Below are positions 24,767 to 32,572 of a stretch of DNA of 38,265 bases, piece by piece. The position numbers and the translations under genes were made by a program. The stretch covers positions 1 through 38,265 of the forward strand of contig CANFGZ010000002.1 of assembly GCA_947446585.1 (NCBI GenBank), in the 5' to 3' direction. The notes beneath the pieces were generated by a model. The model made no database searches. It worked only from the letters and a program-made list of their open reading frames with translations, and was not told the DNA's origin. The first letter of the stretch is position 1. Every line of letters begins with the position of its first letter. The stretch is from Chitinophagaceae bacterium. GTDB taxonomy: Bacteria > Bacteroidota > Bacteroidia > Chitinophagales > Chitinophagaceae.

Positions 24767-27625
24767 ATGGCAGGAAAGAAAGAAACATCAGTCAAAGACT
24801 TTATTGAAGTAATTGGTGCACGTGAGCATAATCTGAAAAATATCGACATACAAATTCCTAAGAACAAACTTGTTGTATTTACAGGTGTCAGTGGAAGTGG
24901 CAAGTCGTCACTTGCATTTGATACTATTTACAATGAAGGGCAGAGGAGGTATATGGAAAGTTTTTCTGCATACGCACGCCAGTTTGTTGGCGATATGGAA
25001 AGGCCGGATGTAGATAAGATATCAGGTTTATCTCCTGTAATTTCAATTGAACAAAAAACAACCAACAAGAATCCCCGAAGCACAGTAGGTACCATTACAG
25101 AAATTTATGATTTCCTTCGATTGCTATATGCGCGCATTGGTGAAGCATACAGTTATAATACAGGAAAAAAAATGGTTAAGTTTAGTGAAGAAGAAATTGT
25201 ACAATCTATTTTCAATAAATTTAAAGGAAAAAAAATTAGTTTACTCGCGCCACTGGTTAGGGGAAGAAAAGGGCATTACAGAGAATTATTTGAAGACATC
25301 AGAAAAAAAGGATTTTTAAAAGTGAGAGTAGATGGTGAAGTGCTTGATCTTGTTCCAAGGATGCAGTTAGATCGCTATAAGGTTCATGATATTGAAGTGG
25401 TAGTAGACAGAATGCAAGTAACCGATGAAATGAAATTGAGGATTAGTCAGAGTGTACAGAAAACATTGCAGTTAGGGAAAGAGCTATTGTTTTTATTGAT
25501 TAATGATAACAATGATGTTGTTCAATACAGCAAGCAGCTAATGTGTATTGAAACCGGAATAAGTTATGAAGAACCTTCTCCAAATGCTTTTTCTTTCAAT
25601 TCGCCGTATGGTGCTTGTTCGGTTTGCAAGGGCTTGGGAACTGTATATCAGATAAACATGAATGCAGTTATTCCTGATCAAATGATTAGCATAAAAGCCG
25701 GAGGAATTGTTCCTCTTGGAGAAGAAAGGGATGCACAGGTATATAAACAACTTATTCAATGGGCGAAGAAAAATAAAATCAGCCTGGATAAACCCATAAA
25801 AGATCTCTCTGAGAAATCATTAAATCTGGTATTGTATGGAGTAGAAGAAGTTAATGCAGATAAAATAAATGAAATAGAGGAAGGTGAAAATAATTCTAAT
25901 ATTTATGAAACCGAATACGAAGGAGTCTTAAATATGATTAAAAGATGGTTTACTTCCACTTCAACCAGTGAAGCAATAAGAGAATGGGTGGAACAATTTA
26001 TGTCGCTTACGCCTTGCCATGCATGCAATGGAACAAGATTAAAAATATCCAGTCTTTGGTTTAAGATTGATGAAAAAAATATTTCAGAATTGAGTGCAAT
26101 GGACTTGGATAAATTAGGTTTATGGTTTGAAACTATTGAAAAGAGATTAAGTGCAAAGCAAAATAACATTGCTAAAGATGTGTTGAAAGAAATTAGAGAA
26201 CGGCTTCGCTTTTTATTGGATGTGGGACTTTCTTATCTTACTTTATACCGACCGTCCAGAAGCCTTAGTGGCGGAGAATATCAACGTATTCGTTTAGCAA
26301 CTCAAATAGGCTCTCAGTTACAGGGTATAACGTATATTCTGGATGAGCCTAGTATTGGTTTGCATCAAAGAGACAATCAACGATTGATATCCGCTTTGCA
26401 AAATTTAAGAAATATCGGAAACAGTGTTTTAGTTGTGGAGCATGATAAAGACATTATGCTGGCAGCAGATTATCTGGTTGATATTGGTCCAAAAGCAGGC
26501 ATACATGGTGGAAAAATAGTGGCACAGGGCACACCTCAGGAAGTGCTTGATTCAGGATCTGAAACTGCGCAATATTTAAATGGGAAAAAAAGAATTCCTG
26601 TTCCTGCAGAAAGGAGAAAGGGGAATGGGTTATTTATAGAATTAAAAGGCGCTAAAGGAAATAATTTAAAAAATGTTTCAGTTTCATTTCCATTAGGCAA
26701 ATTAATTTTAGTAACGGGAGTGAGTGGCAGCGGAAAGTCGACATTAATTAATGATACACTATATCCAATTCTAAGTAATTTTTGTTATCATTCAAAAGCA
26801 TTGCCGCTAGAATATAAATCAATAAAAGGACTTGAAAATATAGATAAGGTTATCGAAATAGATCAAAGTCCTATTGGCAGAACGCCTAGAAGTAACCCGG
26901 CAACGTACTGTGGTTTTTTTACAGACATCCGTACTTTATTTGCAGCAGTTCCAGAAGCCAAAATTAGAGGGTACAATGCCGGAAGATTTTCATTCAATGT
27001 AAAGAGTGGCCGTTGTGAAATATGTGAAGGTGGTGGTATGCGCGTGATTGAAATGAATTTTCTTCCAGATGTTCAGGTGCATTGTGAAAAATGTAATGGA
27101 AAAAGATACAACAGAGAAACCCTTGAGATAAGATATAAAGGGAAATCAATTAGTGATGTGTTGAACATGACTGTTGATGAAGCTGTCAATTTCTTTAATG
27201 CGGTACCTTATATCTACCGAAAAATAAAAGTTTTACAGGAAGTAGGTTTGGGATACATAACGTTAGGGCAGAGTGCGGTTACCTTAAGTGGTGGCGAAGC
27301 ACAAAGAGTAAAATTAGCTACCGAATTAGCTAAGCGAGATACTGGGAAAACTTTTTATATCCTTGATGAACCTACGACGGGGTTGCATTTTCAAGACATC
27401 AGCCATCTGCTTGACGTTTTGAACAAACTCGTGGACAGAGGCAACACTGTATTGGTAATAGAGCACAATCTCGACATGATTAAAGTTGCTGATCATATAA
27501 TAGATATCGGACCCGAAGGCGGTGAAGGTGGTGGAAATGTTTTGTTTGAAGGAATACCTGAAAAAATGGCTGATTCCAAAATTGGATTTACATCAAAATA
27601 TCTTAAGGCTGAATTATATCCCTAA
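24767..27625 (+). CDS. uvrA: Excinuclease ABC subunit A
   Basis: The 952-aa protein is a tandem ABC ATPase of nucleotide excision repair. Motifs in order: Walker A TGVSGSGKSSLAF near residue 40; the UvrB-interacting and insertion domains; a zinc module with CSVCKGLG near 284 and CHACNGTR near 414; signature LSGGEYQRIRLA near 499; Walker B YILDEPSIGLH near 524; second Walker A TGVSGSGKSTL near 650; second zinc module CEICEGGG near 749 and CEKCNGKRY near 771; signature LSGGEAQRVKLA near 841; and Walker B YILDEPTTGLH near 863. UvrA dimers find helix-distorting lesions and load UvrB. All ATPase and zinc residues look intact and the length is normal. The gene is monocistronic here, following a terminator. 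Confidence 0.97.
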   Translation: MAGKKETSVKDFIEVIGAREHNLKNIDIQIPKNKLVVFTGVSGSGKSSLAFDTIYNEGQRRYMESFSAYARQFVGDMERPDVDKISGLSPVISIEQKTTNKNPRSTVGTITEIYDFLRLLYARIGEAYSYNTGKKMVKFSEEEIVQSIFNKFKGKKISLLAPLVRGRKGHYRELFEDIRKKGFLKVRVDGEVLDLVPRMQLDRYKVHDIEVVVDRMQVTDEMKLRISQSVQKTLQLGKELLFLLINDNNDVVQYSKQLMCIETGISYEEPSPNAFSFNSPYGACSVCKGLGTVYQINMNAVIPDQMISIKAGGIVPLGEERDAQVYKQLIQWAKKNKISLDKPIKDLSEKSLNLVLYGVEEVNADKINEIEEGENNSNIYETEYEGVLNMIKRWFTSTSTSEAIREWVEQFMSLTPCHACNGTRLKISSLWFKIDEKNISELSAMDLDKLGLWFETIEKRLSAKQNNIAKDVLKEIRERLRFLLDVGLSYLTLYRPSRSLSGGEYQRIRLATQIGSQLQGITYILDEPSIGLHQRDNQRLISALQNLRNIGNSVLVVEHDKDIMLAADYLVDIGPKAGIHGGKIVAQGTPQEVLDSGSETAQYLNGKKRIPVPAERRKGNGLFIELKGAKGNNLKNVSVSFPLGKLILVTGVSGSGKSTLINDTLYPILSNFCYHSKALPLEYKSIKGLENIDKVIEIDQSPIGRTPRSNPATYCGFFTDIRTLFAAVPEAKIRGYNAGRFSFNVKSGRCEICEGGGMRVIEMNFLPDVQVHCEKCNGKRYNRETLEIRYKGKSISDVLNMTVDEAVNFFNAVPYIYRKIKVLQEVGLGYITLGQSAVTLSGGEAQRVKLATELAKRDTGKTFYILDEPTTGLHFQDISHLLDVLNKLVDRGNTVLVIEHNLDMIKVADHIIDIGPEGGEGGGNVLFEGIPEKMADSKIGFTSKYLKAELYP

Positions 27626-27639
27626 AATTCTAGTGATTA

Positions 27640-27738
27640 TTAGTAACGCAAGCTGTTATATAAAATAACGAAAAACATGCAGGCAATAATCAAAATGATT
27701 TTGTACAAAGAGGCTTTGTGTTTGTAAATGAGTTTCAT
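27640..27738 (-). CDS. Possible 32-aa single-pass membrane peptide
   Basis: An ATG at 27738 opens a 32-codon frame ending in TAA at 27640-27642. The peptide has a basic N-terminus (MKLIYKHKASLYK), one strongly hydrophobic helix (IILIIACMFFVILY) and a short NSLRY tail. The positive-inside arrangement is a typical small membrane protein plan. It lies antisense to nothing and fills part of the otherwise empty gap between uvrA and elaA. I recognise no family. Such a short frame could arise by chance in A+T-rich DNA, so the call rests on the coherent topology only. Confidence 0.4.
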   Translation of the reverse strand: MKLIYKHKASLYKIILIIACMFFVILYNSLRY

Positions 27739-27986
27739 AAGTTTTAATTTCTAAGATTAGCGGATTTTATTCTTTGTAATTTTCCTGGAAATAATTTTTT
27801 AATCATCAGGAATTAACGCTGAATCTATAACGAAGTATTACTTCTGTTATTGTGTAAAAACTAAAAAAATACGGTAGATATTTTAAGAAAACCAGTTGAA
27901 GGAAAGTAGGTTAAATAATGGACAATTCCATTGAAAACCTATAAGGAAAGTCAACAAATGCAAGTATGACAATAAAAAATGGGTAA
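27739..27986. other. Non-coding gap between the small peptide and elaA
   Basis: With the region to 27626 this makes a 361-bp stretch without a conventional gene. From 27739 to 27986 I see no open frame longer than about ten codons with a plausible start, no strong hairpin and no tRNA-like structure. It probably holds the 3' end of the rarA-elaA transcript and a promoter for the peptide. Confidence 0.5.
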
Positions 27987-28439
27987 TTATAATTGCAATA
28001 TCATTTCAATATGAGGAATATTGTCTTCAAGATATTCTTCTCCTGAAGTGAAAAAGCCAAGTGAGGAATAGAAATTTATCAAGTAACACTGGGCACTAAT
28101 GCGGATGGATTTTATCTTGAATTGATTTACTGTTTTCTCAATAGCCAATTTCATTAAGTCTAGCCCAAAACCTTTCCTTCTGAAATCAGGATTGGTAACA
28201 ACCCTTCCGATACTGGCTTCATCGTATGATAAACCAGGAGGAAGTATTCTGACATAAGCAACGAGTACATTATCAATTGTACCTAATAAATGGTAGCAGT
28301 TCTGATCTTTATAATCATTATCCAGATAAACACAATTTTGTTCAACAACAAAAACTTTGCTTCTCAGCCAAAGCAAATCGTAAAGTTCTGATGTAGTTAA
28401 CTCGGAATAATGTTTGTAAGTCCAATCTATATTTTGCAT
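27987..28439 (-). CDS. elaA: ElaA-like GNAT N-acetyltransferase
   Basis: The 150-aa protein is a GNAT-fold acetyltransferase of the ElaA subgroup. The family opening is seen as WTYKHYSELTTSELYDLLWLRSKVFVVEQ, followed by YLDNDYKDQNCYHL, VAYVRILPPG and the acetyl-CoA-binding motif IGRVVTNPDFRRKGFG near residue 78. The late segment SIRISAQCYLINFYSSLGF resembles the ElaA C-terminal motif. The acceptor substrate is unknown for the family. It follows rarA by 9 bp on the same strand, so the two are almost certainly co-transcribed. No signal peptide; cytoplasmic. Confidence 0.88.
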   Translation of the reverse strand: MQNIDWTYKHYSELTTSELYDLLWLRSKVFVVEQNCVYLDNDYKDQNCYHLLGTIDNVLVAYVRILPPGLSYDEASIGRVVTNPDFRRKGFGLDLMKLAIEKTVNQFKIKSIRISAQCYLINFYSSLGFFTSGEEYLEDNIPHIEMILQL

Positions 28440-28448
28440 AACAGGTTA

Positions 28449-29708
28449 TTAATAACTGTAAATATCTTTCCAGCGTTCTTTTAAAAACTTTCTTGTTTCT
28501 TCTTCTCTTGCATTTTTTTGTGGCGAATAAAATCTAGTGCCAGAAATTTCTGAAGGAAGAAATTCCTGCAAGATAAAATTATCTGCAAATTGATGAGCAT
28601 ATTTATAATCTTTACCGTAATCCATTTGCTTCATCATTTTTGTAGGAGCGTTTCTCAGATGCAGGGGCACAGAAAGATCTCCTTTTTTTCTAACCGTATC
28701 CAAAGCATCTTCAATAGCCATATAAGAGGCATTGCTTTTTACAGAAGTTGCAAGATAGATAGCGCATTGAGATAAAATAATTCTGCTTTCGGGATAACCA
28801 ATAATATTTACCGCCTGAAATGTACTATTGGCCAGTAATAATGCATTAGGGTTGGCATTGCCAATATCTTCACTGGCAAAGATGAGCATCCTCCGTGCGA
28901 TAAATTTAACATCTTCGCCACCTTCAATCATTCTGGCTAGCCAATATACTGTGGCGTTAGGATCGCTTCCCCTCATGCTTTTTATAAATGCAGAAATGAT
29001 ATCATAATGTTGCTCGCCTTTTTTGTCGTATAAAGCAATTTTTTGTTGGGCAATTTGCATGACGATTTCATCAGTAATGGTATTTTCTGTTCCCAGATTG
29101 TCGGAAACAATTTCAAGAAGATTAAGGAGTTTCCTTGCATCGCCACCGGAAATTCTTATCAATGATGCTGTTTCTTTTAAATGTATTTTTTTTGATAAAA
29201 GGGTTTCATCTTTTTCAAGAGCCGTTTTTAGCAATTGGAATAAGTCATTTTCATCTAAAGCTTTTAATACATAAACCTGACATCTGCTGAGTAAAGCGCT
29301 ATTGACTTCAAAAGAAGGATTTTCGGTTGTAGCTCCTATTAATGTGATGATTCCTTTTTCTACAGCTCCTAATAAAGCATCTTGCTGCCCTTTGTTGAAA
29401 CGATGAATTTCATCTATAAAAAGTATGGCACCATTTTTTGATTTGGCATCTTCAATGACTTCCCTTATTTCTTTTACACCTGCAGCAATAGCACTTAATG
29501 AATAAAAAGGTTTTTCAAGCTTGTTGGCGATAATTCCTGCAATGGTTGTTTTGCCAACACCAGGAGGTCCCCACAAAATTATCGAGGGGATTTTATTATT
29601 TTCTATAGCTGTTCGAAGAATACTCCCTTTACCTGTTAAGTGCTGTTGACCCACTAAGTCATCCAGCGTATTTGGGCGAAGACGTTCTGCGAGAGGGGGT
29701 AGACTCAT
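28449..29708 (-). CDS. rarA: Replication-associated recombination protein RarA (MgsA/WRNIP1 family AAA+ ATPase)
   Basis: The 419-aa clamp-loader-like AAA+ protein begins PLAERLRPNTLDDLVGQQHL, typical of RarA. It has Walker A WGPPGVGKTTIA near residue 46, Walker B AILFIDEIHRFNKGQQDALL near 93, sensor 1 TLIGATTENPSFEV near 122 and sensor 2 GGDARKLLNLLE near 206. The C-terminal tetramerisation region has MRGSDPNATVYWLARMIEGGED near 266, FASEDIGNANPNAL and HLRNAPTKMM. RarA acts at stalled replication forks. All ATPase motifs are intact and the length is normal. It heads a two-gene unit with elaA. Its upstream region is the REP-like inverted structure at 29715, only 7 bp from the start codon, which is unusually close. 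Confidence 0.95.
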   Translation of the reverse strand: MSLPPLAERLRPNTLDDLVGQQHLTGKGSILRTAIENNKIPSIILWGPPGVGKTTIAGIIANKLEKPFYSLSAIAAGVKEIREVIEDAKSKNGAILFIDEIHRFNKGQQDALLGAVEKGIITLIGATTENPSFEVNSALLSRCQVYVLKALDENDLFQLLKTALEKDETLLSKKIHLKETASLIRISGGDARKLLNLLEIVSDNLGTENTITDEIVMQIAQQKIALYDKKGEQHYDIISAFIKSMRGSDPNATVYWLARMIEGGEDVKFIARRMLIFASEDIGNANPNALLLANSTFQAVNIIGYPESRIILSQCAIYLATSVKSNASYMAIEDALDTVRKKGDLSVPLHLRNAPTKMMKQMDYGKDYKYAHQFADNFILQEFLPSEISGTRFYSPQKNAREEETRKFLKERWKDIYSY

Positions 29709-29714
29709 ATAATA

Positions 29715-29956
29715 GTGTCAGTCCTATGGACTTTTAGTTGTTGTGATATTTTCTTTAAAAAAGTTTCAGTCCTACGGACTTGATTACAAACACAAAACAA
29801 CAAATAAATTTTAATGATTTTGATAATGATTTTCCACATTAAACAACCAAAGTTTAATTTTTTGGCACAAGTAAGAAATCATACCCACAAAGTCCACAGG
29901 ACTGACACAACTATAAAAGAAAGCAAACAACAACTAAATGTCCACAGGACTGACAC
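29715..29956. repeat. Large inverted repeat built from four REP-like palindromes
   Basis: Four short palindromes occur: AGTCCTATGGACT (29720-29732), AGTCCTACGGACT (29768-29780), AGTCCACAGGACT (29891-29903) and GTCCACAGGAC (29940-29950). The first two are preceded by GTGTC or GTTTC; the last two are followed by GACAC. The first pair with its connecting sequence (29715-29782, containing TTTAGTTGTTGT) is matched in reverse complement by the second pair (29888-29956, containing ACAACAACTAAA). The arms are about 68 bp and imperfect, with a 105-bp A+T-rich centre. This resembles a clustered REP/BIME-type or MITE-like element. It lies between rarA and an IS, with no open frame in the centre. Confidence 0.8.
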
Positions 29957-30007
29957 TGTTGTAGGCTTCCCATTTTTAGTACAGTATAAAAGTAGAATAT
30001 TTTATCA

Positions 30008-30901
30008 TTATAATTCTATTTCTTCAACCTGTTGGGCGTAGTGTAGCGGAGGCGTAGCCGGAGCGTAACGAAGCCCAACAGGTTGAGTGTTTTTTTGTCT
30101 ATACATTTTTGGCGATAATCCGTTCAGCGCGTCATGCGGTCTACTGCAATTGTAATCATCCACCCATAATTGTGTTACTTCTCTTACTTCATCAATAGAA
30201 TCAAAGATATATGCGTCTAAGATATTATTTCTGTAAGTTTTATTAAATCTTTCGATGTAAGCATTTTGAGTAGGTTTGCCTGGTTGTATATATTTAAATT
30301 CAATTTCGTTTGCTCTGCTCCAAGATTGCGCAAGTTTAGCAACAAACTCTGGCCCGTTATCCATTCTGATTTTTTGAGGTTTACCATAGCGATTAATTAA
30401 ATGTTTCAATACCCAAATAACACGACTGCTTTTCAATGAATAGTCGGTTTCAATGAATAATACTTCGCGATTGTAATCATCAATTACGTTAAAAGAACGA
30501 AATTTTGTACCGTTACTTAAAGCATCACTCATAAAATCAATACTCCATGTTTGTGTAAAGCCCTGCGGTACTTCTAGTGGTTCTTTAACTCTTACTGGAA
30601 GACGTTTCTTTACTTTGCGACGAAGCGGTAGTCCCATCTGTTTATACACCCGATGTAATTTTTTATGATTAACAATTGTACCTGCATTTCTAATGCGGTG
30701 ATAACACTTCCAAAAACCTTCAACAGGGTTTTCTTTGGCAAGTCCTTCAAGCTGCTCCACAATATATCCGTCATTTTTGATAGATTGATAATGTAGGCTG
30801 CTCCTACTTAGTTTTAATAATCGACACGCCTTGCTGATGTCTTTTGGCCGCTCTACTCGCAGCTCATTAATAACTCTTCTTTTATCGCAAGGCTTTAAAG
30901 C
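30008..30901 (-). CDS. IS3-family transposase OrfB (DDE integrase domain), frameshift-expressed
   Basis: The frame is open from the slippery site at 30901-30907 to the stop at 30008. In the -1 frame it begins [15 protein letters not shown] and soon shows the [14 protein letters not shown] motif of OrfB proteins. The integrase core follows with the DDE triad: Asp in [10 protein letters not shown], Asp in RMDNGPEF and Glu in NAYIERFN, then [11 protein letters not shown] near the end. If started internally at the GTG (30760) it would lack the N-terminal motif, so OrfAB fusion is the likely active form (about 384 aa). The last 25 or so residues, after the usual PKMYRQK end, are written in a GC-richer hairpin and look like an added tail. 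Confidence 0.88.
   Translation of the reverse strand, partial: ALKPCDKRRVINELRVERPKDISKACRLLKLSRSSLHYQSIKNDGYIVEQLEGLAKENPVEGFWKCYHRIRNAGTIVNHKKLHRVYKQMGLPLRRKVKKRLPVRVKEPLEVPQGFTQTWSIDFMSDALSNGTKFRSFNVIDDYNREVLFIETDYSLKSSRVIWVLKHLINRYGKPQKIRMDNGPEFVAKLAQSWSRANEIEFKYIQPGKPTQNAYIERFNKTYRNNILDAYIFDSIDEVREVTQLWVDDYNCSRPHDALNGLSPKMYRQKNTQPVGLRYAPATPPLHYAQQVEEIEL
30024..30086. repeat. 14-bp perfect inverted repeat over the 3' end of OrfB
   Basis: TCAACCTGTTGGGC (30024-30037) and GCCCAACAGGTTGA (30073-30086) are exact inverted copies around a 35-nt GC-rich centre with repeated GTAGC/GGAGC units. On the plus strand the right arm is followed by GTGTTTTTTTG, so it could end transcription entering the IS from the left, antisense to the transposase. 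It encodes the unusual C-terminal tail of OrfB. Confidence 0.75.
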
Positions 30902-31161
30902 TTTTTTTCAATGATGTATTTGGCTGTATCTAACTCCATGGCAAGATTTGCATACATCTTTTTTAAGCGGGCATTTTCTTCTTCAAGTTCTTTGATTCGT
31001 TTTAACTCGGTAGCTTCCATGCCGCCATAACGTTGTCGCCATTTATATAACGACGCTTTACTTACACCATGATCACGAGTGATTTCTTCTGCTGTTTTGC
31101 CATTGTCAAACTCCTTGAGAATGCTGGCAATTTGTGTGGGACTAAATTGGCTCTTTTTCAT
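30895..31161 (-). CDS. IS3-family transposase OrfA (helix-turn-helix, leucine zipper)
   Basis: The 88-aa protein has the OrfA helix-turn-helix ([21 protein letters not shown], then [18 protein letters not shown]) and a coiled-coil/leucine-zipper segment ([21 protein letters not shown]). It recognises the IS ends. The last codons, GAA AAA AAG CTT TAA, contain the slippery heptamer A AAA AAG. Ribosomes that slip back one base there continue into the orfB frame to give the OrfAB transposase; those that do not terminate two codons later. OrfA alone is usually a regulator of transposition in IS3-family elements. Confidence 0.9.
   Translation of the reverse strand: MKKSQFSPTQIASILKEFDNGKTAEEITRDHGVSKASLYKWRQRYGGMEATELKRIKELEEENARLKKMYANLAMELDTAKYIIEKKL
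30901..30907 (-). promoter_or_regulatory. Programmed -1 ribosomal frameshift site A AAA AAG
   Basis: On the minus strand the bases read A AAA AAG in phase with orfA, the classical heptamer for tandem -1 slippage in IS3-family elements. Reading resumes at GCT TTA AAG, in frame with orfB. I did not find an obvious stimulatory stem-loop within the next 20 bases. Confidence 0.75.
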
Positions 31162-31229
31162 TTTTTTACGTGTTTAAAATTAAGACTTTTGTCTACTTTT
31201 AAAACGTACTATTTTAAGGGGAGCTTACA

Positions 31230-31664
31230 TGACCAACTAAGCAACTTTCGAGTAGAAACATTCCGCTCTCGGTATGAACGCACTACATTCATCGCTTCGC
31301 CCAGTGGGCATCGCTTTTTTTTAAAATCTCAGTCTTGAATTCAAGCTCCAGGGCCTGATTCCCGATAATCTTCTTTAATCGAGCATTCTCTTCCTGTAAT
31401 GCCCTGATCTCAGGGTCAATTTTTTGATACTGAGACTTTAAAGAAGAAACTCCGCCGGTGTTACTTGATTTTTCCAACGAAGAAAAACACTGTGTGACAA
31501 ATTGTGCTTCCGCAAAGTTTGTGCGATGCCAATTTGTTCTGATTCATTGATAATGGAGAGCTTTTGCTCTACCGTAAAACTGCGTCTTGATTTTGACATA
31601 ATCCTAAATTTAAGTGATTAAAATGATTTTTCAAATTAGTCCAGTCATTTAGGGGGCTAATACA
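31230..31664 (-). mobile_element. Remnant of an older IS3-family element
   Basis: The outer end reads TGTATTAGCCCCC on the minus strand from 31664, similar in style to the IS ends at 29960 and 31229. It is followed by a broken orfA and the first codons of an orfB frame. The orfB frame follows a run of eight A (31315-31322 as T) and continues as MNVVRSYRERNVSTRKLLSW. It is cut exactly where the complete IS begins (31230). The rest of orfB and the other terminal repeat are absent on the far side of the complete IS. The element ends 11 bp from the stop codon of the anti-sigma-like gene. Confidence 0.75.
31289..31599 (-). pseudogene. Frameshifted IS3-family OrfA
   Basis: Starting at the ATG at 31599 the frame encodes MSKSRRSFTVEQKLSI, then TLRKHNLSHSVFLRW, a normal OrfA helix-turn-helix. 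At the A-run at 31469-31473 the reading must change frame to continue with the expected GGVSSLKSQYQKIDPE, then the coiled coil [29 protein letters not shown]. Restoring one A (five to six) rejoins the two parts, so a single-base deletion in a homopolymer explains the break. The downstream part alone could be read from a TTG at 31477 as a 62-residue frame but lacks the DNA-binding half. Confidence 0.8.
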
Positions 31665-31675
31665 CCCAGAATAAA

Positions 31676-32572
31676 TCACCTTTCTTTTAAAATAAAATTA
31701 ATCAATTCATTGCATTCCTTTTTATATAAATGAGAATTAGATTTGTTGATTTCTCTCAAAAGTGAAATGCTAAGATTTGTTTCTCTATTTCTAAAATAAA
31801 GCAATGCCAGGTACCAATCACATTTTGCTTTGAAATCAATATCCTTCAGGTTTTTTTTTGCATTTTCCAAATAAGTTATGGCTGCTTCAAAGTTTTTCAT
31901 TTCAATGTATGAAAGTCCTTTTATATAAAGACCTATTGCAACTATTTCTTTTTTGTCTTTTTGACCAACTGAACGAGTTCTAGTTATTTTTATAGAGTCA
32001 AGATTAAAGTTTTGTACCTCTTCATAATTACTATTCTTGTATTCATTCGCGATTAATTCAATTTGTTTAGGAATATCATAAAGTAGAGAATCTTTCATAT
32101 AGAGATTGTTGAAATCACTTGCAAATTCTGATGGCGTAATGGTGATTGTTTTTTTATGTGGTTGTTGTGGTGTTTTATTTATTAAACTGTCAACAGGTGA
32201 AGGGATTCCTTCATTTCTGTTATCTTTAATTGTTAAACTGTCCTTAGGACTACTATCAAAATCTTTTATTATTGAGATACTTTTACTGGAATTGTTATGA
32301 GAAGCATTTTGAATTAAAATAGTTATGCTTATTAATAATGCAATTGTGGCGGCAATAGCTCTGTTGAAATAAGATAACTGTAAGATTTTATTCTTGTGTG
32401 AAATAATGTTTTCTGGTAATGAAGAAGTCTCTAAAGCAATTAATAAATCAAGATGAAATTTTAAATGAGTATTTTCTGATAATTCTTTTTTTAATAGATT
32501 TATCTCATCTAAATTCATTTTGCCTTCTAAAAAGCGGAGTAATTTTATATGTTGTTCTTCTGAAATATTCAT
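31676..32572 (-). CDS. Membrane-anchored TPR protein, probable anti-sigma factor
   Basis: I choose the ATG at 32572, which overlaps the sigma-factor stop as ATGA. A longer start at 32590 would add MSKFFY and overlap by 22 bases. The 298-aa protein has a cytoplasmic N-terminus (NISEEQHIKLLRFLEGKMNLDE and SENTHLKFHLDLL) that resembles short anti-sigma domains of Bacteroidota. One transmembrane helix follows (about 70-88, AIAATIALLISITILIQ), then a Ser/Pro-rich periplasmic linker. The C-terminus has at least two TPR-like helical pairs (GLYIKGLSYIEMKNFEAAITYLENA, CDWYLALLYFRNRETNLSISLL). Translational coupling to the sigma gene fits a sigma/anti-sigma pair. No zinc motif is seen. The periplasmic TPR part could sense a protein partner, possibly the caspase-TPR product. 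That link is inference. Confidence 0.7.
   Translation of the reverse strand: MNISEEQHIKLLRFLEGKMNLDEINLLKKELSENTHLKFHLDLLIALETSSLPENIISHKNKILQLSYFNRAIAATIALLISITILIQNASHNNSSKSISIIKDFDSSPKDSLTIKDNRNEGIPSPVDSLINKTPQQPHKKTITITPSEFASDFNNLYMKDSLLYDIPKQIELIANEYKNSNYEEVQNFNLDSIKITRTRSVGQKDKKEIVAIGLYIKGLSYIEMKNFEAAITYLENAKKNLKDIDFKAKCDWYLALLYFRNRETNLSISLLREINKSNSHLYKKECNELINFILKER

Larger units (their letters stand above)
29960..31229 (-). mobile_element. Complete IS3-family insertion sequence (IS407-like), 1270 bp
   Basis: Imperfect terminal inverted repeats of about 37 bp define the ends. The left end reads TGTAGGCTTCCC (from 29960) and continues to AAAAGTAGA at 29996. The right end, read inward on the minus strand from 31229, is TGTAAGCTCCCC and continues to AAAAGTAGA at 31192. 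Inside are two overlapping-phase genes, orfA and orfB, joined by a predicted -1 frameshift. The orfA/orfB sequences resemble the IS407 subgroup. The flanking bases (CTGT before, TGAC after) do not form a target-site duplication. The right end sits inside an older IS3-family remnant. Both reading frames look intact, so it may be active. Confidence 0.88.

Noticed and set aside
29715-29956. Short regularly repeated motif as a mini-CRISPR
   Set aside because: The four motifs change orientation, have unequal spacing and are themselves palindromes; this fits REP-like DNA better.
29951-31233. TGAC on both sides of the complete IS as a target-site duplication
   Set aside because: The left TGAC ends 6 bp before the IS end while the right one abuts it, so they are not a direct flanking duplication.
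31289-31477. Independent 62-residue coiled-coil gene
   Set aside because: It is the C-terminal half of a frameshifted OrfA; adding one A in the run at 31469-31473 rejoins it to the helix-turn-helix half.
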